Assembly (NCBI GenBank): GCA_973895155.1
Contig: OZ316893.1
Location: forward strand, 28,364,850 to 28,428,849
Direction of reading: 5' to 3'
Source: Marsupella aquatica
Taxonomy: Eukaryota > Marchantiophyta
Length of the DNA stretch: 64,000 nucleotides
Part shown: in pieces, positions 44,020 to 59,000 of the stretch
Position numbering within the stretch: position 1 is the first letter of the stretch
How the letters are laid out: every line of letters begins with the position of its first letter
Notes under the pieces: model-generated
The model's input: only the letters and a program-made list of their open reading frames with translations
What the model was told of the DNA's origin: nothing
Database searches by the model: none
Program-made: the position numbers and the translations under genes

Positions 44020-47000
44020 TTGGGGGTGTAACGAGCTGGGGGTGAGGGTGGGGGAGGGGTTCCATGGGGGTTGAGGGTGAGGGTGGCCCCCAGTTTTGGG
44101 GGTGCGTGCACATGGGGGCGTGTGCAACCCTAATGTAGCATTGGGGGTGTAACGAGCTGGGGGTGAGGGTGGGGGAGGGGTTCCATGGGGGTTGAGGGTG
44201 AGGGTGGCCCCCAGTTTTGGGGGTGCGTGCACATGGGGGCGTGTGCAACCCTACTGTAGCATTGGGGGTGTAACGAGCAGGGGGTGAGGGTGGGGGAGGG
44301 GTTCCATGGGGGTTGAGGGTGAGGGTGGCCCCCAGTTTTGGGGGTGCGTGCACATGGGGGCGTGTGCAACCCTAATTGAGCATTGGGGGTGTAACGAGCT
44401 GGGGGTGAGGGTGGGGGAGGGGTTCCATGGGGGTTGAGGGTGAGGATGGCCCCCAGTTTTGGGGGTGCGTGCACATGGGGGCCTGTGCAACCCTACTGTA
44501 GCATTGGGGGTGTAACGAGCTGGGGGTGAGGGTGGGGGAGGGGTTCCATGGGGGTTGAGGGTGAGGGTGGCCCCCAGTTTTGGGGGTGCGTGCACATGGG
44601 GGCGTGTGCAACCCTAATTGAGCATTGGGGGTGTAACGAGCTGGGGGTGAGGGTGGGGGAGGGGTTCCATGGGGGTTGAGGGTGAGGGTGGCCCCCAGTT
44701 TTGGGGGTGCGTGCACATGGGGGCGTGTGCAACCCTAATTGAGCATTGGGGGTGTAACGAGCTGGGGGTGAGGGTGGGGGAGGGGTTCCATGGGGGTTGA
44801 GGGTGAGGGTGGCCCCCAGTTTTGGGGGTGCGTGCACATGGGGGCGTGTGCAACCCTACTGTAGCATTGGGGGTGTAACGAGCTGGGGGTGAGGGTGGGG
44901 GAGGGGTTCCATGGGGGTTGAGGGTGAGGGTGGCCCCCAGTTTTGGGGGTGCGTGCACATGGGGGCGTGTGCAACCCTAATTGAGCATTGGGGGTGTAAC
45001 GAGCTGGGGGTGAGGGTGGGGGAGGGGTTCCATGGGGGTTGAGGGTGAGGGTGGCCCCCAGTTTTGGGGGTGCGTGCACATGGGGGCGTGTGCAACCCTA
45101 CTGTAGCATTGGGGGTGTAACGAGCTGGGGGTGAGGGTGGGGGAGGGGTTCCATGGGGGTTGAGGGTGAGGGTGGCCCCCAGTTTTGGGGGTGCGTGCAC
45201 ATGGGGGCGTGTGCAACCCTACTGTAGCATTGGGGGTGTAACGAGCAGGGGGTGAGGGTGGGGGAGGGGTTCCATGGGGGTTGAGGGTGAGGGTGGCCCC
45301 CAGTTTTGGGGGTGCGTGCACATGGGGGCGTGTGCAACCCTAATTGAGCATTGGGGGTGTAACGAGCTGGGGGTGAGGGTGGGGGAGGGGTTCCATGGGG
45401 GTTGAGGGTGAGGATGGCCCCCAGTTTTGGGGGTGCGTGCACATGGGGGCCTGTGCAACCCTACTGTAGCATTGGGGGTGTAACGAGCTGGGGGTGAGGG
45501 TGGGGGAGGGGTTCCATGGGGGTTGAGGGTGAGGGTGGCCCCCAGTTTTGGGGGTGCGTGCACATGGGGGCGTGTGCAACCCTAATTGAGCATTGGGGGT
45601 GTAACGAGCTGGGGGTGAGGGTGGGGGAGGGGTTCCATGGGGGTTGAGGGTGAGGGTGGCCCCCAGTTTTGGGGGTGCGTGCACATGGGGGCGTGTGCAA
45701 CCCTAATTGAGCATTGGGGGTGTAACGAGCTGGGGGTGAGGGTGGGGGAGGGGTTCCATGGGGGTTGAGGGTGAGGGTGGCCCCCAGTTTTGGGGGTGCG
45801 TGCACATGGGGGCGTGTGCAACCCTACTGTAGCATTGGGGGTGTAACGAGCTGGGGGTGAGGGTGGGGGAGGGGTTCCATGGGGGTTGAGGGTGAGGGTG
45901 GCCCCCAGTTTTGGGGGTGCGTGCACATGGGGGCGTGTGCAACCCTAATTGAGCATTGGGGGTGTAACGAGCTGGGGGTGAGGGTGGGGGAGGGGTTCCA
46001 TGGGGGTTGAGGGTGAGGGTGGCCCCCAGTTTTGGGGGTGCGTGCACATGGGGGCGTGTGCAACCCTACTGTAGCATTGGGGGTGTAACGAGCTGGGGGT
46101 GAGGGTGGGGGAGGGGTTCCATGGGGGTTGAGGGTGAGGGTGGCCCCCAGTTTTGGGGGTGCGTGCACATGGGGGCGTGTGCAACCCTATTGTAGCATTG
46201 GGGGTGTAACGAGCAGGGGGTGAGGGTGGGGGAGGGGTTCCATGGGGGTTGAGGGTGAGGGTGGCCCCCAGTTTTGGGGGTGCGTGCACATGGGGGCGTG
46301 TGCAACCCTAATTGAGCATTGGGGGTGTAACGAGCTGGGGGTGAGGGTGGGGGAGGGGTTCCATGGGGGTTGAGGGTGAGGATGGCCCCCAGTTTTGGGG
46401 GTGCGTGCACATGGGGGCCTGTGCAACCCTACTGTAGCATTGGGGGTGTAACGAGCTGGGGGTGAGGGTGGGGGAGGGGTTCCATGGGGGTTGAGGGTGA
46501 GGGTGGCCCCCAGTTTTGGGGGTGCGTGCACATGGGGGCGTGTGCAACCCTAATTGAGCATTGGGGGTGTAACGAGCTGGGGGTGAGGGTGGGGGAGGGG
46601 TTCCATGGGGGTTGAGGGTGAGGGTGGCCCCCAGTTTTGGGGGTGCGTGCACATGGGGGCGTGTGCAACCCTAATTGAGCATTGGGGGTGTAACGAGCTG
46701 GGGGTGAGGGTGGGGGAGGGGTTCCATGGGGGTTGAGGGTGAGGGTGGCCCCCAGTTTTGGGGGTGCGTGCACATGGGGGCGTGTGCAACCCTACTGTAG
46801 CATTGGGGGTGTAACGAGCTGGGGGTGAGGGTGGGGGAGGGGTTCCATGGGGGTTGAGGGTGAGGGTGGCCCCCAGTTTTGGGGGTGCGTGCACATGGGG
46901 GCGTGTGCAACCCTAATTGAGCATTGGGGGTGTAACGAGCTGGGGGTGAGGGTGGGGGAGGGGTTCCATGGGGGTTGAGGGTGAGGGTGGCCCCCAGTTT

Positions 47001-50000
47001 TGGGGGTGCGTGCACATGGGGGCGTGTGCAACCCTACTGTAGCATTGGGGGTGTAACGAGCTGGGGGTGAGGGTGGGGGAGGGGTTCCATGGGGGTTGAG
47101 GGTGAGGGTGGCCCCCAGTTTTGGGGGTGCGTGCACATGGGGGCGTGTGCAACCCTACTGTAGCATTGGGGGTGTAACGAGCTGGGGGTGAGGGTGGGGG
47201 AGGGGTTCCATGGGGGTTGAGGGTGAGGGTGGCCCCCAGTTGTGGGGGTGCGTGCACATGGGGGCGTGTGCAACCCTAATTGAGCATTGGGGGTGTAACG
47301 AGCTGGGGGTGAGGGTGGGGGAGGGGTTCCATGGGGGTTGAGGGTGAGGGTGGCCCCCAGTTTTGGGGGTGCGTGCACATGGGGGCGTGTGCAACCCTAC
47401 TGTAGCATTGGGGGTGTAACGAGCTGGGGGTGAGGGTGGGGGAGGGGTTCCATGGGGGTTGAGGGTGAGGGTGGCCCCCAGTTTTGGGGGTGCGTGCACA
47501 TGGGGGCGTGTGCAACCCTAATTGAGCATTGGGGGTGTAACGAGCTGGGGGTGAGGGTGGGGGAGGGGTTCAATGGGGGTTGAGGGTGAGGGTGGCCCCC
47601 AGTTTTGGGGGTGCGTGCACATGGGGGCGTGTGCAACCCTAATTGAGCATTGGGGGTGTAACGAGCTGGGGGTGAGGGTGGGGGAGGGGTTCCATGGGGG
47701 TTGAGGGTGAGGGTGGCCCCCAGTTTTGGGGGTGCGTGCACATGGGGGCGTGTGCAACCCTAATTGAGCATTGGGGGTGTAACGAGCTGGGGGTGAGGGT
47801 GGGGGAGGGGTTCCATGGGGGTTGAGGGTGAGGGTGGCCCCCAGTTTTGGGGGTGCGTGCACATGGGGGCGTGTGCAACCCTACTGTAGCATTGGGGGTG
47901 TAACGAGCTGGGGGAGGGGTTCCATGGGGGTTGAGGGTGAGGGTGGCCCCCAGTTTTGGGGGTGCGTGCACATGGGGGCGTGTGCAACCCTACTGTAGCA
48001 TTGGGGGTGTAACGAGCAGGGGGTGAGGGTGGGGGAGGGGTTCCATGGGGGTTGAGGGTGAGGGTGGCCCCCAGTTTTGGGGGTGCGTGCACATGGGGGC
48101 GTGTGCAACCCTAATTGAGCATTGAGGGTGTAACGAGCTGGGGGTGAGGGTGGGGGAGGGGTTCCATGGGGGTTGAGGGTGAGGATGGCCCCCAGTTTTG
48201 GGGGTGCGTGCACATGGGGGCCTGTGCAACCCTACTGTAGCATTGGGGGTGTAACGAGCTGGGGGTGAGGGTGGGGGAGGGGTTCCATGGGGGTTGAGGG
48301 TGAGGGTGGCCCCCAGTTTTGGGGGTGCGTGCACATGGGGGCGTGTGCAACCCTAATTGAGCATTGGGGGTGTAACGAGCTGGGGGTGAGGGTGGGGGAG
48401 GGGTTCCATGGGGGTTGAGGGTGAGGGTGGCCCCCAGTTTTGGGGGTGCGTGCACATGGGGGCGTGTGCAACCCTAATTGAGCATTGGGGGTGTAACGAG
48501 CTGGGGGTGAGGGTGGGGGAGGGGTTCCATGGGGGTTGAGGGTGAGGGTGGCCCCCAGTTTTGGGGGTGCGTGCACATGGGGGCGTGTGCAACCCTACTG
48601 TAGCATTGGGGGTGTAACGAGCTGGGGGTGAGGGTGGGGGAGGGGTTCCATGGGGGTTGAGGGTGAGGGTGGCCCCCAGTTTTGGGGGTGCGTGCACATG
48701 GGGGCGTGTGCAACCCTAATTGAGCATTGGGGGTGTAACGAGCTGGGGGTGAGGGTGGGGGAGGGGTTCCATGGGGGTTGAGGGTGAGGGTGGCCCCCAG
48801 TTTTGGGGGTGCGTGCACATGGGGGCGTGTGCAACCCTACTGTAGCATTGGGGGTGTAACGAGCTGGGGGTGAGGGTGGGGGAGGGGTTCCATGGGGGTT
48901 GAGGGTGAGGGTGGCCCCCAGTTTTGGGGGTGCGTGCACATGGGGGCGTGTGCAACCCTACTGTAGCATTGGGGGTGTAACGAGCTGGGGGTGAGGGTGG
49001 GGGAGGGGTTCCATGGGGGTTGAGGGTGAGGGTGGCCCCCAGTTTTGGGGGTGCGTGCACATGGGGGCGTGTGCAACCCTAATTGAGCATTGGGGGTGTA
49101 ACGAGCTGGGGGTGAGGGTGGGGGAGGGGTTCCATGGGGGTTGAGGGTGAGGGTGGCCCCCAGTTTTGGGGGTGCGTGCACATGGGGGCGTGTGCAACCC
49201 TACTGTAGCATTGGGGGTGTAACGAGCTGGGGGTGAGGGTGGGGGAGGGGTTCCATGGGGGTTGAGGGTGAGGGTGGCCCCCAGTTTTGGGGGTGCGTGC
49301 ACATGGGGGCGTGTGCAACCCTATTGTAGCATTGGGGGTGTAACGAGCAGGGGGTGAGGGTGGGGGAGGGGTTCCATGGGGGTTGAGGGTGAGGGTGGCC
49401 CCCAGTTTTGGGGGTGCGTGCACATGGGGGCGTGTGCAACCCTAATTGAGCATTGGGGGTGTAACGAGCTGGGGGTGAGGGTGGGGGAGGGGTTCCATGG
49501 GGGTTGAGGGTGAGGATGGCCCCCAGTTTTGGGGGTGCGTGCACATGGGGGCCTGTGCAACCCTACTGTAGCATTGGGGGTGTAACGAGCTGGGGGTGAG
49601 GGTGGGGGAGGGGTTCCATGGGGGTTGAGGGTGAGGGTGGCCCCCAGTTTTGGGGGTGCGTGCACATGGGGGCGTGTGCAACCCTAATTGAGCATTGGGG
49701 GTGTAACGAGCTGGGGGTGAGGGTGGGGGAGGGGTTCCATGGGGGTTGAGGGTGAGGGTGGCCCCCAGTTTTGGGGGTGCGTGCACATGGGGGCGTGTGC
49801 AACCCTAATTGAGCATTGGGGGTGTAACGAGCTGGGGGTGAGGGTGGGGGAGGGGTTCCATGGGGGTTGAGGGTGAGGGTGGCCCCCAGTTTTGGGGGTG
49901 CGTGCACATGGGGGCGTGTGCAACCCTACTGTAGCATTGGGGGTGTAACGAGCTGGGGGTGAGGGTGGGGGAGGGGTTCCATGGGGGTTGAGGGTGAGGG

Positions 50001-53000
50001 TGGCCCCCAGTTTTGGGGGTGCGTGCACATGGGGGCGTGTGCAACCCTAATTGAGCATTGGGGGTGTAACGAGCTGGGGGTGAGGGTGGGGGAGGGGTTC
50101 CATGGGGGTTGAGGGTGAGGGTGGCCCCCAGTTTTGGGGGTGCGTGCACATGGGGGCGTGTGCAACCCTAATTGAGCATTGGGGGTGTAACGAGCTGGGG
50201 GTGAGGGTGGGGGAGGGGTTCCATGGGGGTTGAGGGTGAGGGTGGCCCCCAGTTTTGGGGGTGCGTGCACATGGGGGTGTGCAACCCTACTGTAGCATTG
50301 GGGGTGTAACGAGCTGGGGGAGGGGTTCCATGGGGGTTGAGGGTGAGGGTGGCCCCCAGTTTTGGGGGTGCGTGCACATGGGGGCGTGTGCAACCCTACT
50401 GTAGCATTGGGGGTGTAACGAGCAGGGGGTGAGGGTGGGGGAGGGGTTCCATGGGGGTTGAGGGTGAGGGTGGCCCCCAGTTTTGGGGGTGCGTGCACAT
50501 GGGGGCGTGTGCAACCCTAATTGAGCATTGAGGGTGTAACGAGCTGGGGGTGAGGGTGGGGGAGGGGTTCCATGGGGGTTGAGGGTGAGGATGGCCCCCA
50601 GTTTTGGGGGTGCGTGCACATGGGGGCGTGTGCAACCCTACTGTAGCATTGGGGGTGTAACGAGCTGGGGGTGAGGGTGGGGGAGGGGTTCCATGGGGGT
50701 TGAGGGTGAGGGTGGCCCCCAGTTTTGGGGGTGCGTGCACATGGGGGCGTGTGCAACCCTAATTGAGCATTGGGGGTGTAACGAGCTGGGGGTGAGGGTG
50801 GGGGAGGGGTTCCATGGGGGTTGAGGGTGAGGGTGGCCCCCAGTTTTGGGGGTGCGTGCACATGGGGGCGTGTGCAACCCTACTGTAGCATTGGGGGTGT
50901 AACGAGCTGGGGGTGAGGGTGGGGGAGGGGTTCCATGGGGGTTGAGGGTGAGGGTGGCCCCCAGTTTTGGGGGTGCGTGCACATGGGGGCGTGTGCAACC
51001 CTACTGTAGCATTGGGGGTGTAACGAGCTGGGGGTGAGGGTGGGGGAGGGGTTCCATGGGGGTTGAGGGTGAGGGTGGCCCCCAGTTTTGGGGGTGCGTG
51101 CACATGGGGGCGTGTGCAACCCTACTGTAGCATTGGGGGTGTAACGAGCTGGGGGTGAGGGTGGGGGAGGGGTTCCATGGGGGTTGAGGGTGAGGGTGGC
51201 CCCCAGTTTTGGGGGTGCGTGCACATGGGGGCGTGTGCAACCCTAATTGAGCATTGGGGGTGTAACGAGCTGGGGGTGAGGGTGGGGGAGGGGTTCCATG
51301 GGGGTTGAGGGTGAGGGTGGCCCCCAGTTTTGGGGGTGCGTGCACATGGGGGCGTGTGCAACCCTACTGTAGCATTGGGGGTGTAACGAGCTGGGGGTGA
51401 GGGTGGGGGAGGGGTTCCATGGGGGTTGAGGGTGAGGGTGGCCCCCAGTTTTGGGGGTGCGTGCACATGGGGGCGTGTGCAACCCTAATTGAGCATTGGG
51501 GGTGTAACGAGCTGGGGGTGAGGGTGGGGGAGGGGTTCCATGGGGGTTGAGGGTGAGGGTGGCCCCCAGTTTTGGGGGTGCGTGCACATGGGGGCGTGTG
51601 CAACCCTACTGTAGCATTGGGGGTGTAACGAGCTGGGGGAGGGGTTCCATGGGGGTTGAGGGTGAGGGTGGCCCCCAGTTTTGGGGGTGCGTGCACATGG
51701 GGGCGTGTGCAACCCTACTGTAGCATTGGGGGTGTAACGAGCAGGGGGTGAGGGTGGGGGAGGGGTTCCATGGGGGTTGAGGGTGAGGGTGGCCCCCAGT
51801 TTTGGGGGTGCGTGCACATGGGGGCGTGTGCAACCCTAATTGAGCATTGGGGGTGTAACGAGCTGGGGGTGAGGGTGGGGGAGGGGTTCCATGGGGGTTG
51901 AGGGTGAGGATGGCCCCCAGTTTTGGGGGTGCGTGCACATGGGGGCCTGTGCAACCCTACTGTAGCATTGGGGGTGTAACGAGCTGGGGGTGAGGGTGGG
52001 GGAGGGGTTCCATGGGGGTTGAGGGTGAGGGTGGCCCCCAGTTTTGGGGGTGCGTGCACATGGGGGCGTGTGCAACCCTAATTGAGCATTGGGGGTGTAA
52101 CGAGCTGGGGGTGAGGGTGGGGGAGGGGTTCCATGGGGGTTGAGGGTGAGGGTGGCCCCCAGTTTTGGGGGTGCGTGCACATGGGGGCGTGTGCAACCCT
52201 AATTGAGCATTGGGGGTGTAACGAGCTGGGGGTGAGGGTGGGGGAGGGGTTCCATGGGGGTTGAGGGTGAGGGTGGCCCCCAGTTTTGGGGGTGCGTGCA
52301 CATGGGGGCCTGTGCAACCCTACTGTAGCATGGGGGTTGAGGGTGAGGGTGGCCCCCAGTTTTGGGGGTGCGTGCACATGGGGGCGTGTGCAACCCTAAT
52401 TGAGCATTGGGGGTGTAACGAGCTGGGGGTGAGGGTGGGGGAGGGGTTCCATGGGGGTTGAGGGTGAGGGTGGCCCCCAGTTTTGGGGGTGCGTGCACAT
52501 GGGGGCCTGTGCAACCCTACTGTAGCATTGGGGGTGTAACGAACTGGGGGTGAGGGTGGGGGAGGGGTTCCATGGGGGTTGAGGGTGAGGGTGGCCCCCA
52601 GTTTTGGGGGTGCGTGCACATGGGGGCGTGTGCAACCCTAATTGAGCATTGGGGGTGTAACGAGCTGGGGGTGAGGGTGGGGGAGGGGTTCCATGGGGGT
52701 TGAGGGTGAGGGTGGCCCCCAGTTTTGGGGGTGCGTGCACATGGGGGCGTGTGCAAACCCTAATTGAGCATTGGGGGTGTAACGAGCTGGGGGTGAGGGT
52801 GGGGGAGGGGTTCCATGGGGGTTGAGGGTGAGGGTGGCCCCCAGTTTTGGGGGTGCGTGCACATGGGGGCGTGTGCAACCCTACTGTAGCATTGGGGGTG
52901 TAACGAGCTGGGGGTGAGGGTGGGGGAGGGGTTCCATGGGGGTTGAGGGTGAGGGTGGCCCCCAGTTTTGGGGGTGCGTGCACATGGGGGCGTGTGCAAC

Positions 53001-56000
53001 CCTAATTGAGCATTGGGGGTGTAACGAGCTGGGGGTGAGGGTGGGGGAGGGGTTCCATGGGGGTTGAGGGTGAGGGTGGCCCCCAGTTTTGGGGGTGCGT
53101 GCACATGGGGGCGTGTGCAACCCTACTGTAGCATTGGGGGTGTAACGAGCTGGGGGTGAGGGTGGGGGAGGGGTTCCATGGGGGTTGAGGGTGAGGGTGG
53201 CCCCCAGTTTTGGGGGTGCGTGCACATGGGGGCGTGTGCAACCCTACTGTAGCATTGGGGGTGTAACGAGCTGGGGGTGAGGGTGGGGGAGGGGTTCCAT
53301 GGGGGTTGAGGGTGAGGGTGGCCCCCAGTTTTGGGGGTGCGTGCACATGGGGGCGTGTGCAACCCTAATTGAGCATTGGGGGTGTAACGAGCTGGGGGTG
53401 AGGGTGGGGGAGGGGTTCCATGGGGGTTGAGGGTGAGGGTGGCCCCCAGTTTTGGGGGTGCGTGCACATGGGGGCGTGTGCAACCCTACTGTAGCATTGG
53501 GGGTGTAACGAGCTGGGGGTGAGGGTGGGGGAGGGGTTCCATGGGGGTTGAGGGTGAGGGTGGCCCCCAGTTTTGGGGGTGCGTGCACATGGGGGCGTGT
53601 GCAACCCTAATTGAGCATTGGGGGTGTAACGAGCTGGGGGTGAGGGTGGGGGAGGGGTTCCATGGGGGTTGAGGGTGAGGGTGGCCCCCAGTTTTGGGGG
53701 TGCGTGCACATGGGGCGTGTGCAACCCTAATTGAGCATTGGGGGTGTAACGAGCTGGGGGTGAGGGTGGGGGAGGGGTTCCATGGGGGTTGAGGGTGAGG
53801 GTGGCCCCCAGTTTTGGGGGTGCGTGCACATGGGGGCGTGTGCAACCCTAATTGAGCATTGGGGGTGTAACGAGCTGGGGGTGAGGGTGGGGGAGGGGTT
53901 CCATGGGGGTTGAGGGTGAGGGTGGCCCCCAGTTTTGGGGGTGCGTGCACATGGGGGCGTGTGCAACCCTACTGTAGCATTGGGGGTGTAACGAGCTGGG
54001 GGAGGGGTTCCATGGGGGTTGAGGGTGAGGGTGGCCCCCAGTTTTGGGGGTGCGTGCACATGGGGGCGTGTGCAACCCTACTGTAGCATTGGGGGTGTAA
54101 CGAGCAGGGGGTGAGGGTGGGGGAGGGGTTCCATGGGGGTTGAGGGTGAGGGTGGCCCCCAGTTTTGGGGGTGCGTGCACATGGGGGCGTGTGCAACCCT
54201 AATTGAATTGGGGGTGTAACGAGCTGGGGGTGAGGGTGGGGGAGGGGTTCCATGGGGGTTGAGGGTGAGGATGGCCCCCAGTTTTGGGGGTGCGTGCACA
54301 TGGGGGCCTGTGCAACCCTACTGTAGCATTGGGGGTGTAACGAGCTGGGGGTGAGGGTGGGGGAGGGGTTCCATGGGGGTTGAGGGTGAGGGTGGCCCCC
54401 AGTTTTGGGGGTGCGTGCACATGGGGGCGTGTGCAACCCTAATTGAGCATTGGGGGTGTAACGAGCTGGGGGTGAGGGTGGGGGAGGGGTTCCATGGGGG
54501 TTGAGGGTGAGGGTGGCCCCCAGTTTTGGGGGTGCGTGCACATGGGGGCGTGTGCAACCCTACTGTAGCATTGGGGGTGTAACGAGCAGGGGGTGAGGGT
54601 GGGGGAGGGGTTCCATGGGGGTTGAGGGTGAGGGTGGCCCCCAGTTTTGGGGGTGCGTGCACATGGGGGCGTGTGCAACCCTAATTGAGCATTGGGGGTG
54701 TAACGAGCTGGGGGTGAGGGTGGGGGAGGGGTTCCATGGGGGTTGAGGGTGAGGATGGCCCCCAGTTTTGGGGGTGCGTGCACATGGGGGCCTGTGCAAC
54801 CCTACTGTAGCATTGGGGGTGTAACGAGCTGGGGGTGAGGGTGGGGGGAGGGGTTCCATGGGGGTTGAGGGTGAGGGTGGCCCCCAGTTTTGGGGGTGCG
54901 TGCACATGGGGGCGTGTGCAACCCTACTGTAGCATTGGGGGTGTAACGAGCAGGGGGTGAGGGTGGGGGAGGGGTTCCATGGGGGTTGAGGGTGAGGGTG
55001 GCCCCCAGTTTTGGGGGTGCGTGCACATGGGGGCGTGTGCAACCCTAATTGAGCATTGGGGGTGTAACGAGCTGGGGGTGAGGGTGGGGGAGGGGTTCCA
55101 TGGGGGTTGAGGGTGAGGGTGGCCCCCAGTTTTGGGGGTGCGTGCACATGGGGGCGTGTGCAACCCTAATTGAGCATTGGGGGTGTAACGAGCTGGGGGT
55201 GAGGGTGGGGGAGGGGTTCCATGGGGGTTGAGGGTGAGGGTGGCCCCCAGTTTTGGGGGTGCGTGCACATGGGGGCGTGTGCAACCCTAATTGAGCATTG
55301 GGGGTGTAACGAGCTGGGGGTGAGGGTGGGGGAGGGGTTCCATGGGGGTTGAGGGTGAGGGTGGCCCCCAGTTTTGGGGGTGCGTGCACATGGGGGCGTG
55401 TGCAACCCTACTGTAGCATTGGGGGTGTAACGAGCTGGGGGTGAGGGTGGGGGAGGGGTTCCATGGGGGTTGAGGGTGAGGGTGGCCCCCAGTTTTGGGG
55501 GTGCGTGCACATGGGGGCGTGTGCAACCCTAATTGAGCATTGGGGGTGTAACGAGCTGGGGGTGAGGGTGGGGGAGGGGTTCCATGGGGGTTGAGGGTGA
55601 GGGTGGCCCCCAGTTTTGGGGGTGCGTGCACATGGGGGCGTGTGCAACCCTACTGTAGCATTGGGGGTGTAACGAGCTGGGGGTGAGGGTGGGGGAGGGG
55701 TTCCATGGGGGTTGAGGGTGAGGGTGGCCCCCAGTTTTGGGGGTGCGTGCACATGGGGGCGTGTGCAACCCTACTGTAGCATTGGGGGTGTAACGAGCAG
55801 GGGGTGAGGGTGGGGGAGGGGTTCCATGGGGGTTGAGGGTGAGGGTGGCCCCCAGTTTTGGGGGTGCGTGCACATGGGGGCGTGTGCAACCCTAATTGAG
55901 CATTGGGGGTGTAACGAGCTGGGGGTGAGGGTGGGGGAGGGGTTCCATGGGGGTTGAGGGTGAGGGTGGCCCCCAGTTTTGGGGGTGCGTGCACATGGGG

Positions 56001-59000
56001 GCGTGTGCAACCCTAATTGAGCATTGGGGGTGTAACGAGCTGGGGGTGAGGGTGGGGGAGGGGTTCCATGGGGGTTGAGGGTGAGGGTGGCCCCCAGTTT
56101 TGGGGGTGCGTGCACATGGGGGCGTGTGCAACCCTAATTGAGCATTGGGGGTGTAACGAGCTGGGGGTGAGGGTGGGGGAGGGGTTCCATGGGGGTTGAG
56201 GGTGAGGGTGGCCCCCAGTTTTGGGGGTGCGTGCACATGGGGGCGTGTGCAACCCTACTGTAGCATTGGGGGTGTAACGAGCTGGGGGTGAGGGTGGGGG
56301 AGGGGTTCCATGGGGGTTGAGGGTGAGGGTGGCCCCCAGTTTTGGGGGTGCGTGCACATGGGGGCGTGTGCAACCCTAATTGAGCATTGGGGGTGTAACG
56401 AGCTGGGGGTGAGGGTGGGGGAGGGGTTCCATGGGGGTTGAGGGTGAGGGTGGCCCCCAGTTTTGGGGGTGCGTGCACATGGGGGCGTGTGCAACCCTAC
56501 TGTAGCATTGGGGGTGTAACGAGCTGGGGGTGAGGGTGGGGGAGGGGTTCCATGGGGGTTGAGGGTGAGGGTGGCCCCCAGTTTTGGGGGTGCGTGCACA
56601 TGGGGGCGTGTGCAACCCTACTGTAGCATTGGGGGTGTAACGAGCTGGGGGTGAGGGTGGGGGAGGGGTTCCATGGGGGTTGAGGGTGAGGGTGGCCCCC
56701 AGTTTTGGGGGTGCGTGCACATGGGGGCGTGTGCAACCCTAATTGAGCATTGGGGGTGTAACGAGCTGGGGGTGAGGGTGGGGGAGGGGTTCCATGGGGG
56801 TTGAGGGTGAGGGTGGCCCCCAGTTTTGGGGGTGCGTGCACATGGGGGCGTGTGCAACCCTACTGTAGCATTGGGGGTGTAACGAGCTGGGGGTGAGGGT
56901 GGGGGAGGGGTTCCATGGGGGTTGAGGGTGAGGGTGGCCCCCAGTTTTGGGGGTGCGTGCACATGGGGGCGTGTGCAACCCTAATTGAGCATTGGGGGTG
57001 TAACGAGCTGGGGGTGAGGGTGGGGGAGGGGTTCAATGGGGGTTGAGGGTGAGGGTGGCCCCCAGTTTTGGGGGTGCGTGCACATGGGGGCGTGTGCAAC
57101 CCTAATTGAGCATTGGGGGTGTAACGAGCTGGGGGTGAGGGTGGGGGAGGGGTTCCATGGGGGTTGAGGGTGAGGGTGGCCCCCAGTTTTGGGGGTGCGT
57201 GCACATGGGGGCGTGTGCAACCCTAATTGAGCATTGGGGGTGTAACGAGCTGGGGGTGAGGGTGGGGGAGGGGTTCAATGGGGGTTGAGGGTGAGGGTGG
57301 CCCCCAGTTTTGGGGGTGCGTGCACATGGGGGCGTGTGCAACCCTACTGTAGCATTGGGGGTGTAACGAGCTGGGGGAGGGGTTCCATGGGGGTTGAGGG
57401 TGAGGGTGGCCCCCAGTTTTGGGGGTGCGTGCACATGGGGGCGTGTGCAACCCTACTGTAGCATTGGGGGTGTAACGAGCAGGGGGTGAGGGTGGGGGAG
57501 GGGTTCCATGGGGGTTGAGGGTGAGGGTGGCCCCCAGTTTTGGGGGTGCGTGCACATGGGGGCGTGTGCAACCCTAATTGAGCATTGGGGGTGTAACGAG
57601 CTGGGGGTGAGGGTGGGGGAGGGGTTCCATGGGGGTTGAGGGTGAGGATGGCCCCCAGTTTTGGGGGTGCGTGCACATGGGGGCGTGTGCAACCCTACTG
57701 TAGCATTGGGGGTGTAACGAGCTGGGGGTGAGGGTGGGGGAGGGGTTCCATGGGGGTTGAGGGTGAGGGTGGCCCCCAGTTTTGGGGGTGCGTGCACATG
57801 GGGGCGTGTGCAACCCTAATTGAGCATTGGGGGTGTAACGAGCTGGGGGTGAGGGTGGGGGAGGGGTTCCATGGGGGTTGAGGGTGAGGGTGGCCCCCAG
57901 TTTTGGGGGTGCGTGCACATGGGGGCGTGTGCAACCCTAATTGAGCATTGGGGGTGTAACGAGCTGGGGGTGAGGGTGGGGGAGGGGTTCCATGGGGGTT
58001 GAGGGTGAGGGTGGCCCCCAGTTTTGGGGGTGCGTGCACATGGGGGCGTGTGCAACCCTACTGTAGCATTGGGGGTGTAACGAGCAGGGGGTGAGGGTGG
58101 GGGAGGGGTTCCATGGGGGTTGAGGGTGAGGGTGGCCCCCAGTTTTGGGGGTGCGTGCACATGGGGGCGTGTGCAACCCTAATTGAGCATTGGGGGTGTA
58201 ACGAGCTGGGGGTGAGGGTGGGGGAGGGGTTCCATGGGGGTTGAGGGTGAGGATGGCCCCCAGTTTTGGGGGTGCGTGCACATGGGGGCCTGTGCAACCC
58301 TACTGTAGCATTGGGGGTGTAACGAGCTGGGGGTGAGGGTGGGGGAGGGGTTCCATGGGGGTTGAGGGTGAGGGTGGCCCCCAGTTTTGGGGGTGCGTGC
58401 ACATGGGGGCGTGTGCAACCCTAATTGAGCATTGGGGGTGTAACGAGCTGGGGGTGAGGGTGGGGGAGGGGTTCCATGGGGGTTGAGGGTGAGGGTGGCC
58501 CCCAGTTTTGGGGGTGCGTGCACATGGGGGCGTGTGCAACCCTAATTGAGCATTGGGGGTGTAACGAGCTGGGGGTGAGGGTGGGGGAGGGGTTCCATGG
58601 GGGTTGAGGGTGAGGGTGGCCCCCAGTTTTGGGGGTGCGTGCACATGGGGGCGTGTGCAACCCTACTGTAGCATTGGGGGTGTAACGAGCTGGGGGTGAG
58701 GGTGGGGGAGGGGTTCCATGGGGGTTGAGGGTGAGGGTGGCCCCCAGTTTTGGGGGTGCGTGCACATGGGGGCGTGTGCAACCCTAATTGAGCATTGGGG
58801 GTGTAACGAGCTGGGGGTGAGGGTGGGGGAGGGGTTCCATGGGGGTTGAGGGTGAGGGTGGCCCCCAGTTTTGGGGGTGCGTGCACATGGGGGCGTGTGC
58901 AACCCTACTGTAGCATTGGGGGTGTAACGAGCTGGGGTGAGGGTGGGGGAGGGGTTCCATGGGGGTTGAGGGTGAGGGTGGCCCCCAGTTTTGGGGGTGC